This document shows, piece after piece, positions 52,896 to 62,005 of a stretch of 64,000 nucleotides of DNA (position 1 is its first letter; the number at the start of each line of letters is the position of its first letter). Source of the DNA: Nocardia australiensis. GTDB lineage: Bacteria > Actinomycetota > Actinomycetes > Mycobacteriales > Mycobacteriaceae. The notes below the pieces were generated by a model. It was not told the DNA's origin. It saw nothing but the letters and a program-made list of their open reading frames with translations, and did no database searches. The DNA lies in the NCBI RefSeq assembly GCF_020733705.1, contig NZ_JAJFZM010000002.1:682001-746000 (forward strand), read 5' to 3'. Made by a program: the position numbers and the translations under genes.

Positions 52896-53692
52896 ATTTG
52901 TCCCTCCTGATCAGTTGGTAGGGATCGAGGTTGGCGGCCTGATGTGGCCTCCAGCCTGGCTCCTGGCCGGGACACCGTCAGGGGATGCCTGATTTCTCCC
53001 GGCGTCGGACGTCTCGAGACAGCGGCGCGCCCGACGGTGAATCCCTGCGAGGGTGATGGGATTCCGTCGCTCGAGTCCACCGCAGGATTGACCTCATGAC
53101 GGTTTTCCCGAGCCTCGAGATGTCTGTAGCTCTCCGCCTTACCCACGGCCGTATCGGCCACATCCGCCGCCGGCCCCCGTGGGTTGGCACCAGCCGCCGA
53201 ACTCGGAATTAGCTTGCGCCGCGCGCAACCTATCACGACAGACCGCCGGGCGGGTCAACATAGCGGGCGGCGTCGGCCTTTTCCAGCTCGTGCGGGCGGC
53301 GCCAACGACCCGCATCTCCGATGCGGTTCGGCTCAGCGGGTAATTGAGGATCCGGGGCTTCGTAATTCAGCATTAGGGCGCCGTCTTCTGCCGCGCACTA
53401 TGGTGGGCGAAGATTGGACGCTGGTTGCTTTTGTTGGCGGTGTTTCGCCGAGGTAGAGACTGGTCATGTTCGTCGTGGTCGATCCCGATGTACTCAGCCC
53501 GGATCCACCGACAGCATTTGGCCTACAACCTGACCCGCACCGCCAGCCGGGTTCAGCCGCAGACTTCAATGCTCGGACAACTGTTGCGATTACTTGACTG
53601 AGCGCTTCTGTCATAGAACGATTCATCTGCGGGAGGCGTGGATCCGGAACCCTGGCGCGTACTGATCAACACTCACCGGAAGGTCCGACATC
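52896..53692. other. About 800 bases without a convincing gene
   Basis: Short open frames only. A 37-codon plus-strand frame at 53491-53601 containing HLAYNLTRTAS and ending LLRLLD looks like the tail of a DDE transposase (IS1380-like), too short to be sure. The ribosome site GGAAGGT for the next gene lies at 53679-53685. Confidence 0.35.
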
Positions 53693-54454
53693 ATGACCCG
53701 AGTTGTAGTTATAGGCGGCACCGGCCTGATTGGTTCCAAGGTGACAGCCAAGCTCGAGGCAGAGGGTCACGAAGTGATAGCGGCGTCACCGAAGACCGGT
53801 GTCAACACCCTGACGAAAGAGGGGCTTGCTGAAGTCCTGACCGGTACTCAGGTGGTTGTCGACGTGTCGAACTCGCCGTCCTTCGACGATGATCCGGTGC
53901 TCGAATTCTTCACCACATCGACCCGAAACCTCCTTGCGGAGGAGAAGGCGGCCGGTGTGGGCCACCACGTCGCGCTGTCGGTGGTGGGCACTCCGGACTG
54001 GCCTGACAGTGGCTACTTTCGGGCCAAGAATGCCCAAGAGATGCTCATCGACGAATCCGATATTCCGTTTTCAATCGTGCGGGCAACGCAGTTCTTCGAA
54101 TTCGTGGAGGGCATCGCCGCTTCGGCAAGCGAAGGGGACTCGGTTCGCCTTCCACCCGCTCTTGTCCAACCGATGGCGGCCGAAGATGTTGCTGAGGGGG
54201 TGACCCGCACTTCGCTCGGCCAGCCTGTCAACGGCGTCGTGCAGATTGCCGGACCAGAACAGTTCGGCCTCGACGAATTCGTCCGCACCGGTCTTGCTTT
54301 CCGCAATGACTCGCGGCACGTTGTCACCGATCCCTGTGCTCCCTATTACGGGGCGGTGGTACCCGATGAGCGCCTTCTCGTCCCCGGTGATGCCGATGAC
54401 GCCCAGATATTCCAGACCCGCTTCACGGATTGGCTGGCACGCAATGCCGTCTGA
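53693..54454 (+). CDS. NmrA-like/atypical SDR NAD(P)-binding protein
   Basis: 253 residues. Rossmann loop GGTGLIG at 8-14; VDVSNSPSFDDDPVLEFFTT and GVGHHVALSVVGTPDWPDSG, YFRAKNAQEMLI, and FSIVRATQFFEF are the usual landmarks of the SDR_a5/NmrA group, which lacks the classical YxxxK (here YFRAK). Binds NAD(P)H, perhaps as a redox sensor or quinone-type reductase. Monocistronic; start supported by GGAAGGT. No link to neighbours is evident. Confidence 0.82.
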   Translation: MTRVVVIGGTGLIGSKVTAKLEAEGHEVIAASPKTGVNTLTKEGLAEVLTGTQVVVDVSNSPSFDDDPVLEFFTTSTRNLLAEEKAAGVGHHVALSVVGTPDWPDSGYFRAKNAQEMLIDESDIPFSIVRATQFFEFVEGIAASASEGDSVRLPPALVQPMAAEDVAEGVTRTSLGQPVNGVVQIAGPEQFGLDEFVRTGLAFRNDSRHVVTDPCAPYYGAVVPDERLLVPGDADDAQIFQTRFTDWLARNAV

Positions 54455-54724
54455 GCCTGTAGACGAAGATTTGCGTGGGCTGACGCATATCTGCCGATCG
54501 GTCGAAACTTTCCTATGCAACATGCGCTGAGTCTGCAACGTGCGCTGAGTCGTGTCGGCATCCCAATCGAACGATAGTTGGTCTCATGGAGCAAGCGGTG
54601 TCCGTACCCAAACGAGTACCCATCCGCCGAATGGAATTGAACAACGTGGCATCGAACACCACTACCGTGAGCCCAACGGACGTAGACATGGTGAGCGGCG
54701 GAGCAGACCGGGAGGTAGGCGATC

Positions 54725-55462
54725 TTGGACGTCTATGAGGCGGTCACCAGCCGACGGGCGGTGCGCGGATTCACCAGCCAGCAAGTCCCGAGGGAAGTGC
54801 TGGAGCGCGTGCTCTCCGCCGCGGCTTGGTCGCCGTCGGGATCGAGCATCCAGCCGTGGAACTCTTACGTGCTGACTGGCGCGCCGCTGGCCGAGCTCGA
54901 GAAGCTCGCCGGCGCGCGCGTGGCCGCAGGCGACCCCTGGGACGAGCGGGAATACGAGATGTACCCGCCCGCACTGAAATCCCCGTACCGCGAGCGCCGA
55001 GCCACCTTCGGTAAGGAGCGTTACGGCGAGCTCGGTATTTCGCGCGAGGACATCGAGGCGCGCCAAAGGGCAGCGGCCGCGAACTGGGACTGTTTCGGCG
55101 CGCCCGCCGCTCTGTTCTGCTACATCGACCGCGACCTGGGCACTCCCCAATGGGCAGACGTCGGCATGTATCTGCAGACCGTCATGCTGCTGCTCCGCGC
55201 CGAAGGGCTACACAGTTGCCTGCAAATGGCGTGGTCGGTCTACCGCAAGACCGTTGCGGAGCTCGTGTCACCCCCGGACGAGCTCATCCTCTTCTGTGGC
55301 ACGTCGATTGGGTTCGAGGACGTCACGGTGGGTTACACCCGTGCGGACCGGGCGCCGGTCGACGAGACGGTCACGTTCATCGACCGGCGGGCGGCAGTCG
55401 AAGGACGTCGGCGTGTCAGCGGTCCCACCGTTGCGGATTACATCACAGACAGCCACGAGTGA
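54725..55462 (+). CDS. Nitroreductase family FMN oxidoreductase
   Basis: 245 residues from a TTG (GGGAGGTAGGCGATC precedes). Motifs: the FMN-phosphate-binding SRRAVRGF at the N-terminus, AAAWSPSGSSIQPWNSYVLT (flavin isoalloxazine contact), MYLQTVMLLLRAEGLHSCLQ and the C-terminal LFCGTSIGFED loop. These enzymes reduce nitro groups, quinones or enones with NAD(P)H. Gap of 270 bases upstream; stands alone. Confidence 0.87.
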   Translation: MDVYEAVTSRRAVRGFTSQQVPREVLERVLSAAAWSPSGSSIQPWNSYVLTGAPLAELEKLAGARVAAGDPWDEREYEMYPPALKSPYRERRATFGKERYGELGISREDIEARQRAAAANWDCFGAPAALFCYIDRDLGTPQWADVGMYLQTVMLLLRAEGLHSCLQMAWSVYRKTVAELVSPPDELILFCGTSIGFEDVTVGYTRADRAPVDETVTFIDRRAAVEGRRRVSGPTVADYITDSHE

Positions 55463-55901
55463 GGTCGCGACTTCCACATCGACCTGTGCAGCACCGACCA
55501 GATCCGCCAGGCACTCGTCCGCCTGATGGAAATCATCGACAGCCCGGCCACCCAGCTCGCCGACACCCACATCGCCTGAGCATCAACGCATTTCACGGAT
55601 TCTGCGCCAGAGCCACATCAGATGGCCGCCACCCGGGACATCTCTGTGTCCGCAAAAGTCCTCTCGTCGCTCTCCGGCTGGTCAGCGGCGTCGAGGACGC
55701 TACTCGGTCAGCTTGGTGAAGTCGGATAGGTCACTGGGCGCGCCCGGGGCATGGTGCCGCACTGCACGTGCCGCCGTCGATTGACGAGAGGGCTGACCGA
55801 CGCCGCCGCAGTGCCGGGGACCGCTGCCGCCGGCTCGAGGCGGTACTCCGATGAGCGCGTGCGTGTGGATCGCACACGGGGCAGGGTGCGAGAATCGCCC
55901 G
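55463..55901. other. Intergenic remnant region
   Basis: No intact gene. At 55468-55581 the plus strand encodes DFHIDLCSTDQIRQALVRLM followed by EIIDSPATQLADTHIA and a stop but has no start, so it is a fragment of an unrecognised protein. At 55592-55614 there is a 23-base sequence that recurs at 58090-58112 beside an IS256 remnant. Confidence 0.4.
55592..55614. repeat. 23-bp repeat shared with IS256 remnant
   Basis: TTCACGGATTCTGCGCCAGA followed by GCC matches 58090-58112 at 21 of 23 bases. Because the second copy directly bounds a truncated IS256-type transposase fragment, this may be a terminal inverted repeat of that IS or a duplication joint. Confidence 0.4.
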
Positions 55902-56105
55902 ATGGATGACTACACCACCCACAAGCAGCGCGCCGAGGCACTGCTCAGTGGCCTCACCGCCGGGGATGCGGTCAGCGGAGCGGAGCGGCGGAACGTGATC
56001 GCTCAGGCGCAGGCGCATGCTGCCCTCGCACAGGCGGAAGCCCAGCGGGAGACCGCGGAGGCCATACGTGCACTTGGGGCGTTGTCGACACGAAGCGCTG
56101 TCTGA
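55902..56105 (+). CDS. Small helical hypothetical protein
   Basis: 67 residues starting MDDYTTHKQRAEALLSGLTA and continuing with an alanine/glutamine-rich helix (NVIAQAQAHAALAQAEAQRE), probably a coiled coil. It resembles short conserved proteins of unknown function in Nocardia. The ATG at 55902 is favoured over an upstream in-frame ATG because the family-like part starts there. No clear partners. Confidence 0.5.
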   Translation: MDDYTTHKQRAEALLSGLTAGDAVSGAERRNVIAQAQAHAALAQAEAQRETAEAIRALGALSTRSAV

Positions 56106-56239
56106 ACGAAGCAGACCGGCCGGCAACGGGGAATCACGACCCCAGCAGATCTGGCAGGGACTTCGCGGGACGAGTGGTGTTCACTCCGTTCCTCATGTGC
56201 CCGTCGGATAGGCCGTCGATGTTCGTTCGGCTGCGGGGA

Positions 56240-57064
56240 TCATATTGTCGGCCAGGCGATATCGTCGATCGCGAGCCACGGTGCCCTCGCGACGACGGCG
56301 GGGGTCATATCGGTAATCGCCTTGGTTCGACGGTGCAGATGGGATTGGTCGGCGTAGCCGGCCTCGACGGCGGCATCCGCAGGCGAGCGCCCTGCCGCTA
56401 GGAGATGGGCGGCATTGTCGAAGCGGATGAGTTCGGACGCACGCTTGGGCGAGACCCCGATATGGGTCCGGAAGCGAGACCAGAGTCGCTGGCGGGTCCA
56501 GCCGGTCTCCGCGGCAAGGGTTTCGATGCGGAGCAGGCCTCTGGTGCGGACGGTCTGGTCCCAGGCGTAGGCGATCTCGGGTGCCACACCGAATCCGCGA
56601 GGTACCCGGCTGCGAAGGAACTCGGCTGCGATTGCGAACCGGTCGTCCCACGACGGCGTCGCATGGAGTCGCTCGGTCAAGACCGCAGCGCAGCTGCCCC
56701 ACAGTTCCGGCAGCGGTGTCACGGTGCCGCCGATGACGTCGGTGTCTCGGAGAATCGCCGCGGCGATGACGGGGGACACGCGGATCTGCAGGACGTCGCC
56801 GGCCCCGGCGCTGGTGATGCGCAAGGCGCCGGCATGAAGGCCGATGATCGCGTTCCCCGTAACCGCGCGCCCGAGAACGTCGTAGCGAACTCCGTGCTCG
56901 CTGAGATCGAACAGGACCGTGACCGAGGGATGCGGGATCATCGCGATGTCGACAGGGGCGATGTCGTGGTGCCGGAAACCCGCCATCTGGAGTCCCGGAG
57001 TCGGTCGTCGGACCGGGACTGCGACGTCGACCCGACTCCAGTCCAATCCGCCTGTTGCGGTCAT
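56240..57064 (-). CDS. AraC family transcriptional regulator
   Basis: About 274 residues from ATG 57064; ATG 57100 would add twelve. The N-terminal half is a cupin-like sensor (HPSVTVLFDLSEHGVRYDVL); the C-terminal AraC DNA-binding domain carries TLAAETGWTRQRLWSRFRTH and GVSPKRASELIRFDNAAHLL, then AAVEAGYADQSHLHRRTKAI, the second helix-turn-helix. Divergent from the alpha/beta hydrolase at 57143 with only about 80 bases between, so it probably regulates that gene and itself. Confidence 0.85.
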   Translation of the reverse strand: MTATGGLDWSRVDVAVPVRRPTPGLQMAGFRHHDIAPVDIAMIPHPSVTVLFDLSEHGVRYDVLGRAVTGNAIIGLHAGALRITSAGAGDVLQIRVSPVIAAAILRDTDVIGGTVTPLPELWGSCAAVLTERLHATPSWDDRFAIAAEFLRSRVPRGFGVAPEIAYAWDQTVRTRGLLRIETLAAETGWTRQRLWSRFRTHIGVSPKRASELIRFDNAAHLLAAGRSPADAAVEAGYADQSHLHRRTKAITDMTPAVVARAPWLAIDDIAWPTI

Positions 57065-57142
57065 GCATTCCAGGCTAGCCGCAGCGGGATAACGTGACAT
57101 TCGTCCAATACGGCGCGACGAGTCCGCGACGAAGCTGTTGGT

Positions 57143-57961
57143 ATGAGCGAATCGAGTCCCACTCAGACGCACCATGACACGACAGTCCGCGGGTTGCACG
57201 TCGTCATCGACGGGAACCCGGCGGCACCGCCCTTGTTACTCATCCACGGTTCGGGCGCAACCGGTTCGACGTGGGCACCGGTGGTGCCTTCGCTCGCCAC
57301 GGAATATCGGGTGATCACGATCGACCTTCCGGGATGCGGCCGGTCCCAGCCGGCGTCGACGTATACCGTTGCGCAGCAGGCGGATCGGACGGCGACGGTG
57401 TTGGACGAGCTCGGCGTCCGAAATCTGAAGGTGGTCGGTCACTCCAGCGGAGGGTACGTCGCTACCGCCCTCGTGGAGCGTCGTCCGGACCTGGTCGGCG
57501 AGCTGGTCCTGGTCAGCACGGGGCCGAGTCACGCGGCGCTGCTCCCCGAGCCGGCGATCATCCGGGTGCTCGCCTCGCCGCCCCTCGGACCGCTCGTCTG
57601 GGGGATCCGTACCGACTCGATTATCCGCCGCGGACTGGCAGCGACTGCGGCAGCGCCGATCACGGTGCCCGACAGGGCTGTTGCCGACTTGCGAAAGACG
57701 TCTTATCGAGCTTTCCGCGCGATTCTCGACGCCAACCGCGACTACATCGCCGCGCAGACCGTGCCCCAGCGCCTCATCGACGCCGGGAAGCCCCTCCTCG
57801 TGATCTTCGGTGACTCCGACCCTCGTTGGGACCCGGCATCGGCGCACGAGTATGAGGCGGTGCCGGGTGCCAAGCTGGAATACCTTCGCGGAGTAGGGCA
57901 TCTCGCGATGCTCGAGGACGGCGACGCCCTCGCCCGCTTGATTCTCGACCGCGCACTTTAG
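57143..57961 (+). CDS. Alpha/beta-fold hydrolase
   Basis: 272 residues. LLLIHGSGATGSTW gives the oxyanion HG, GHSSGG (99-104) the nucleophile Ser101, LLVIFGDSDPRWD the acid Asp, and GVGHLAM His253 completes the triad. Hydrolase of an ester or similar small substrate, cytosolic (no signal peptide). Likely under control of the divergent AraC regulator. Confidence 0.87.
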   Translation: MSESSPTQTHHDTTVRGLHVVIDGNPAAPPLLLIHGSGATGSTWAPVVPSLATEYRVITIDLPGCGRSQPASTYTVAQQADRTATVLDELGVRNLKVVGHSSGGYVATALVERRPDLVGELVLVSTGPSHAALLPEPAIIRVLASPPLGPLVWGIRTDSIIRRGLAATAAAPITVPDRAVADLRKTSYRAFRAILDANRDYIAAQTVPQRLIDAGKPLLVIFGDSDPRWDPASAHEYEAVPGAKLEYLRGVGHLAMLEDGDALARLILDRAL

Positions 57962-58089
57962 GTCGTCACGAACGTGAGAGCCAGGGTGACACCCAAGTGC
58001 GGCAACAGAATTCGAACTAGATCACCCACGCACGCCCACACCATCACCCATCCGAGCACGAATCAGGCGGCAAAACGCCCAACTGCACC

Positions 58090-58230
58090 TTCACGAAATC
58101 TGCGCCAGAGCCCGGATCTTCACGTGGATGGCATCGATGATCACGACCGGATAGACGCAGTCCAGCGGCCGGTCGCACCAATCGGTCATCTCCGCGCCCC
58201 CCGTATCCCTTGACGTTTTCGAGCCCGCGC
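58090..58230 (-). pseudogene. IS256-family transposase fragment
   Basis: On the minus strand MTDWCDRPLDCVYPVVIIDA followed by IHVKIR matches the catalytic-core region of mutator-type transposases (W-x-RPLDxVYPVVxxDAIxVKIRD, containing the first DDE Asp). The match ends abruptly at the 23-base repeat 58090-58112, so the 3' two-thirds is deleted. A few preceding codons in another frame (ENVKGYGG) suggest a frameshift. Confidence 0.65.
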
Positions 58231-58520
58231 TCACGCAGGACGCTTTCGGCATTTGCCTGCATAAGCGCATGGCAATCGCTGGTCCGCAACCGCCCCCCAA
58301 ATGCACGCCGTGCCATCCACTGTGCCGCATCTCCAAGCGGGTTGACGCGTCGAGAATGGTGACTCGATCGCTGGACCCCACAGGTCGCGGCAAGGCACGA
58401 TGGGCCATGAGGTGGAAACCTGCCTTGAACGCTTTCGCGATCGCCTTCGAAGGCCGGATCAACCCGACCGTTAACTAACAAACACTGAGGGCGGATCCAC
58501 CGTTAATCGGACACACCCGA

Positions 58521-59217
58521 TCACCGGTCCAGAGCTCTGGCGCGGGCGATCCAGGTGGTGAAGTGGGCGGCGAGGTCGGTGGGGGTGGTGGGGTGGAGGG
58601 TGTGGTGTTGGTCGTGGAGTTCGGTGTAGCGACCGTCATCGGTGATGTCGTGCCATTGGACGGTGGCGACGGGATTGTTCGGTTTGTCGGCGGGGCCGGT
58701 GTACAGCAGAGCGGATCCGCCGCCGTCGGCGGGCTGTTGTAGGAGGCGCTGATAGCGCTCGTGTGGGGTGTCGCCGTCGGGGTGGCAGGCGGCCGGTGAT
58801 TGGGTGCCGGGTGGGCAGGGTGGCAGGCAGCCGACGAGTTGCGCGGGGAGGTGATCGGTGGGGAACAGTCGGCAGCGGATCGGGCCGTTGGCATCGCCGA
58901 AGGTGGATTGGGCCAGCGACATCGCGCGCTCGTCGGTATGTGCGCCGACAATGCGGTAGATGCGGACGCCGCCGTCGGGATTCTTGTGTCGGGTTGTGCC
59001 GCCGAAGATTTGGATGCGCACCAGCGAGGTGGTCAAGGTATCCAGGGCGAGTTCGATTTTCGCTAGTTTGTTGCGGGTGTAGCGCTCGCGCACGGTCGCA
59101 CAGTGGGCATCGAAGTCGTCGCGGTAGGCGAAGCGACTGGTGAAGCGCAGTCGGATCGGGGAAGCGGTCCTTTGCGGGGCTGAACCACAGTGCCGCGAAA
59201 CCATCCGGCTCCCAAGT
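58521..59217 (-). pseudogene. EspG-like ESX secretion-associated protein, frameshifted
   Basis: Most of an EspG-family protein is readable: LRFTSRFAYRDDFDAHCATV, KIELALDTLTTSLVRIQIFG, LVGCLPPCPPGTQS, then GGGSALLYTGPADKPNNPVA and WHDITDDGRYTEL. The expected N-terminus WEPDGFAALWFSPAKDRFPD is present upstream (59215-59155) but in another frame, and a TAA lies directly before it, so the start is lost and one frameshift separates the parts. EspG proteins chaperone PE/PPE-like substrates of type VII secretion; no ESX genes are nearby. Confidence 0.6.
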
Positions 59218-59290
59218 TTATTCGGCCTTCAAAGCATTCCAATCGATCGTGGTGTGTGAGTGCGGTTGGTGAGCCGTGTCGGATGTTCGT

Positions 59291-59490
59291 TCACCAGGGT
59301 TTGCCCCAGAGTCGGTGTCGGCGCGCCGAATCGGGGTGGATGCGTCCAGCCGCGACCAGCGCATCGAATGCGGCGTGTTTGCGGTCGCAGTCGTGCTCGC
59401 GATGCAGTTGCATGGCGACGTGGGCGTCGGCGAGGGTGAACGGTTGCTCGGGTGGGCCGCATGTCCACGCCTTCGGCCATTCGACCGGGC
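59291..59490 (-). pseudogene. Remnant of the 16649-type small protein family
   Basis: The peptide FTLADAHVAMQLHREHDCDR then KHAAFDALVAAGRIHPDSAR parallels the 83-residue protein at 16649 (AMQRHASCGVDTCARKRAAH, VEAGRIVPD). No start of its own; the frame opens out of the SDR fragment upstream. It could still be translated as a fusion but is probably a remnant. Confidence 0.5.
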
Positions 59491-59507
59491 GTAAGCGGCA
59501 GCGGCGT

Positions 59508-59678
59508 GCGGCGGGCGGTGCGCCCGCCACCGGAGGAGATGTTGACGATGTCGCCACCACCGGTTTTTAGTTGGTCGAGGAATACCTCGGTGGCGGTGAT
59601 CGCGCCGAGCAGGTTGACTTCGACCATGGCGCGGTAATCCTGGTGCTGGTCGGCGGAGAAGGGGCTCAGCAGCAAACC
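59508..59678 (-). pseudogene. Internal fragment of a short-chain dehydrogenase
   Basis: Minus strand: LLLSPFSADQHQDYRAMVEV, NLLGAITATEVFLDQL, GGGDIVNISSGGGRTARR. This is the segment between the NNAG motif and the catalytic Ser of a classical SDR; cofactor loop and YxxxK are missing on either side. It is fused to the small-protein remnant downstream. Confidence 0.65.
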
Positions 59679-59797
59679 CCGCCGGCCGAATCGCGGGACC
59701 TCTTCCGTTACGCACGCGCGAGTGGTGTTCTGGATGTGCGTCACCGACTCCGGCCGGTCGGACCGGAGCGGATCATCCAAGTGTCAAGGAAGGCGCC

Positions 59798-60277
59798 ATG
59801 ACCACGATCCATCTCCATCAGATGACCACCGCGACGCCTCAGCAGTTCCTTGCCGGTCTCACTGACTTCGGGCCTGGTCGCGAGGAACTCTTCGGCAACA
59901 GTGCTGACAGCTACCTCGAGGTCCATCACGAAGGCCCCCATGACGCTGATGTCACGGAGGGCTCGAGCGGCATCTGGGAACGCCTGCACTACGACTGGAC
60001 CGACCCCCATCGGGTGCTGATGACGACCACCGACTCTAATTTGTGGGGTGGTGCCTCGGGTCACACCTACACTCTCACGCAGCTGCCCACGGGTATGACC
60101 GACGTGGAGGCCGTCGTGGTCCGCGACGGCAAGAACCTCAAGGGACGGCTGCTCGCGATCGTGCTCGGACTCTTCGGCACCCGCGTCCTGGGAAAGCAGT
60201 TCAAGAAGTCCGTCGAGGCCATCGAAGCTCGCAACGACGGCGCGAGCGGAAAGAACAAACAGACGCGAGAACAGTGA
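59798..60277 (+). CDS. SRPBCC (START-like) family protein
   Basis: 159 residues. Begins TTIHLHQMTTATPQQFLAGL and has IWERLHYDWTDPHRVLMTTT, SGHTYTLTQLPTGMTDVEAV and a long C-terminal helix (LFGTRVLGKQFKKSVEAIEA), the helix-grip pattern of polyketide-cyclase/START-like lipid-binding proteins. Probably binds or processes a small hydrophobic ligand. A TCAAGGAAGG-type site 8 bases upstream supports the start. Stands alone. Confidence 0.75.
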   Translation: MTTIHLHQMTTATPQQFLAGLTDFGPGREELFGNSADSYLEVHHEGPHDADVTEGSSGIWERLHYDWTDPHRVLMTTTDSNLWGGASGHTYTLTQLPTGMTDVEAVVVRDGKNLKGRLLAIVLGLFGTRVLGKQFKKSVEAIEARNDGASGKNKQTREQ

Positions 60278-60393
60278 ACTGAAAGGCCAGAGCCCTTGGC
60301 TGCCGACTTGGATCCGTTCGGCGATGATGGGCCACCCAGGTACGAGCATCTTGTTGGTGGCCCATATCCGGGTAGAAGCGACATATATCCCTT

Positions 60394-60636
60394 CTACGGT
60401 TCGAACACCAGCAGCGGTTTGCCCCCGTGTGCGGGAGCTTCGGCCAAATAGACAGCCTCGCTGAAGTTTTCGACGAGAATCGGCTGGCCCTCCGGCACCC
60501 GCAATGCGCCGCTGTCGGCGAGCTGAAGTGTCCGGTCGATCGCTGCGGCCATCCGATCCTTCGGGGTCTCGGTGAACCAGCGGAACAGCCAAAACCCCCG
60601 CACGGTCTTTGTTTCGTGAGACCGCATCGTTCGCAT
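60394..60636 (-). pseudogene. C-terminal fragment of a zinc-type alcohol dehydrogenase/quinone reductase
   Basis: TVRGFWLFRWFTETPKDRMA, TLQLADSGALRVPEGQ, then FSEAVYLAEAPAHGGKPLLV correspond to the last 70 residues of MDR-family reductases (GFWLxxW, GKPLLVF ending). No Rossmann domain precedes it on this strand. ATG 60636 exists but a stand-alone product would be non-functional. Confidence 0.6.
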
Positions 60637-60639
60637 CTT

Positions 60640-61278
60640 CCTGACGCTCCCTCGGTCGGATCCAGATCCCACAACGGTTCGGCCGCCCCACGATGGCGAA
60701 GATTCGGAACAGCGCGGCCTAATTCCAGCCCTATTGGCCTCCAATGCTGCCACCGCGGCGGGGGTTGTCGGGATCTAAACCCGGGCGCGGATTGCCTCTC
60801 GCTCAATGATGGAGGCCGGACCACATCGTCAGTCTCGACTTGGATCACGGTTTCACGCTCGACTGTGTCGACAAACGATCTTGGTCTCGAGGTCATTTGA
60901 CGACCCTTTGGGTGTTCGACCAGATGGCACCGCGAGCCTTCGGGCCGGATCGGCGGGTCGCTGCGGCTCGTGTCTCACGCGGACGATCTGGCCGGCGTCT
61001 TCTCAGTGAGCCCAGCCGGAGGCGACTCGAAGCGGAGAAGGAGCGACCCGATGACGAATCCAGCAGCGGTAGTGAGTCGAGTGAGACGCAGCAGGCACTC
61101 GACGAATGTCGGTTCGGCCACTTCGACGCCATCGACGTTTCGAACGAGACCCGTCCTGGCGCCGCCGCGGCGGGTCGTCGGTTACTTGGCGGGCGTGTTC
61201 GACTCAGCCGCCTGAACACGAGCGACAGTGCAGTCCGGTATATCTCGACGCTCGTTTACACAATGCGAGGAAACGCAG
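60640..61278. other. About 640 bases without a recognisable gene
   Basis: Open frames exist on both strands (for example plus-strand 60840 onwards) but give Arg/Ser-rich sequences without family features. Likely spacer or eroded DNA. GAGGAAA at 61267-61273 is the ribosome site of the AlkB gene. Confidence 0.4.
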
Positions 61279-62001
61279 TTGAACTCCATCGAAACCTACC
61301 CACAGTCCACAGCCGTTGCGAGCATCGCGATGGCGGCGCTGTTCGGCCCGGAGTCCGGCGAACGCAGCCGCCGAGACCTCGCTCCCGGAGCTACTCTGAT
61401 TCCGGATTGGCTGACCCTGCAGCAACAAGCGTGGATTGTCCGACAGTTCTACGACTGGATCCGAGGACCGGTCCCGATCCGTGCGGCGAAGGTGCGCGGT
61501 CACGAAATGTCGGTGCGTACCGTCTGTTTGGGATGGCATTGGCAGCCCTACAAATACACGCGCGAAGCTGGTGACGTGAACGGCGCCCACGTGCTCGGGT
61601 TCCCGGACTGGATGGTTCGCCTGGGACGATACGCGCTCCGTGAAGCCGGGTACGATCCGGCCGTCGTCGATGCCTACACCCCGGACACCGCCCTGGTGAA
61701 CTACTACGACGCGGCAGCACGGCTGGGCATACATCAGGACAAGGACGAATCCTGCCTCGCGCCGGTGGTGTCGCTGTCGGTCGGCGACAGTTGCATCTTC
61801 CGGTTCGGCAACACCACCACCCGCGGCAAGCCCTACACCGACCTGCTGCTGGGCTCGGGTGACCTGTTCGTCTTCGGCGGCCCCAGTAGGCTGGCCTACC
61901 ACGGCGTCACGAAAGTCCACGGGCACAGCGCTCCCGAGGGGTGCGGTCTCGACCAAGGCCGCATCAACATCACGATGCGTATGACCGGACTCGAGGGATA
62001 G
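61279..62001 (+). CDS. alkB: AlkB-type 2-oxoglutarate/Fe(II) DNA dealkylase
   Basis: 240 residues from a TTG with GAGGAAA 5-6 bases upstream. Iron ligands His152 and Asp154 (IHQDKDE) and His208 (AYHGV), and the 2-oxoglutarate-binding arginines Arg228 and Arg234 (RINITMR) are all present, with NYYDAAARLG preceding as in E. coli AlkB. It removes methyl groups from 1-methyladenine and 3-methylcytosine by oxidation. Four bases separate it from the Tag gene; an Ogt gene follows 1.5 kb later, so this is a DNA-alkylation repair locus. An Ada-like regulator is not seen. Confidence 0.93.
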   Translation: MNSIETYPQSTAVASIAMAALFGPESGERSRRDLAPGATLIPDWLTLQQQAWIVRQFYDWIRGPVPIRAAKVRGHEMSVRTVCLGWHWQPYKYTREAGDVNGAHVLGFPDWMVRLGRYALREAGYDPAVVDAYTPDTALVNYYDAAARLGIHQDKDESCLAPVVSLSVGDSCIFRFGNTTTRGKPYTDLLLGSGDLFVFGGPSRLAYHGVTKVHGHSAPEGCGLDQGRINITMRMTGLEG

Positions 62002-62005
62002 CCGC

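Noticed and set aside
53491..53601. Possible IS1380-type transposase tail
   Set aside because: Only AYNLTR plus a helical tail fits; below the level I would call.
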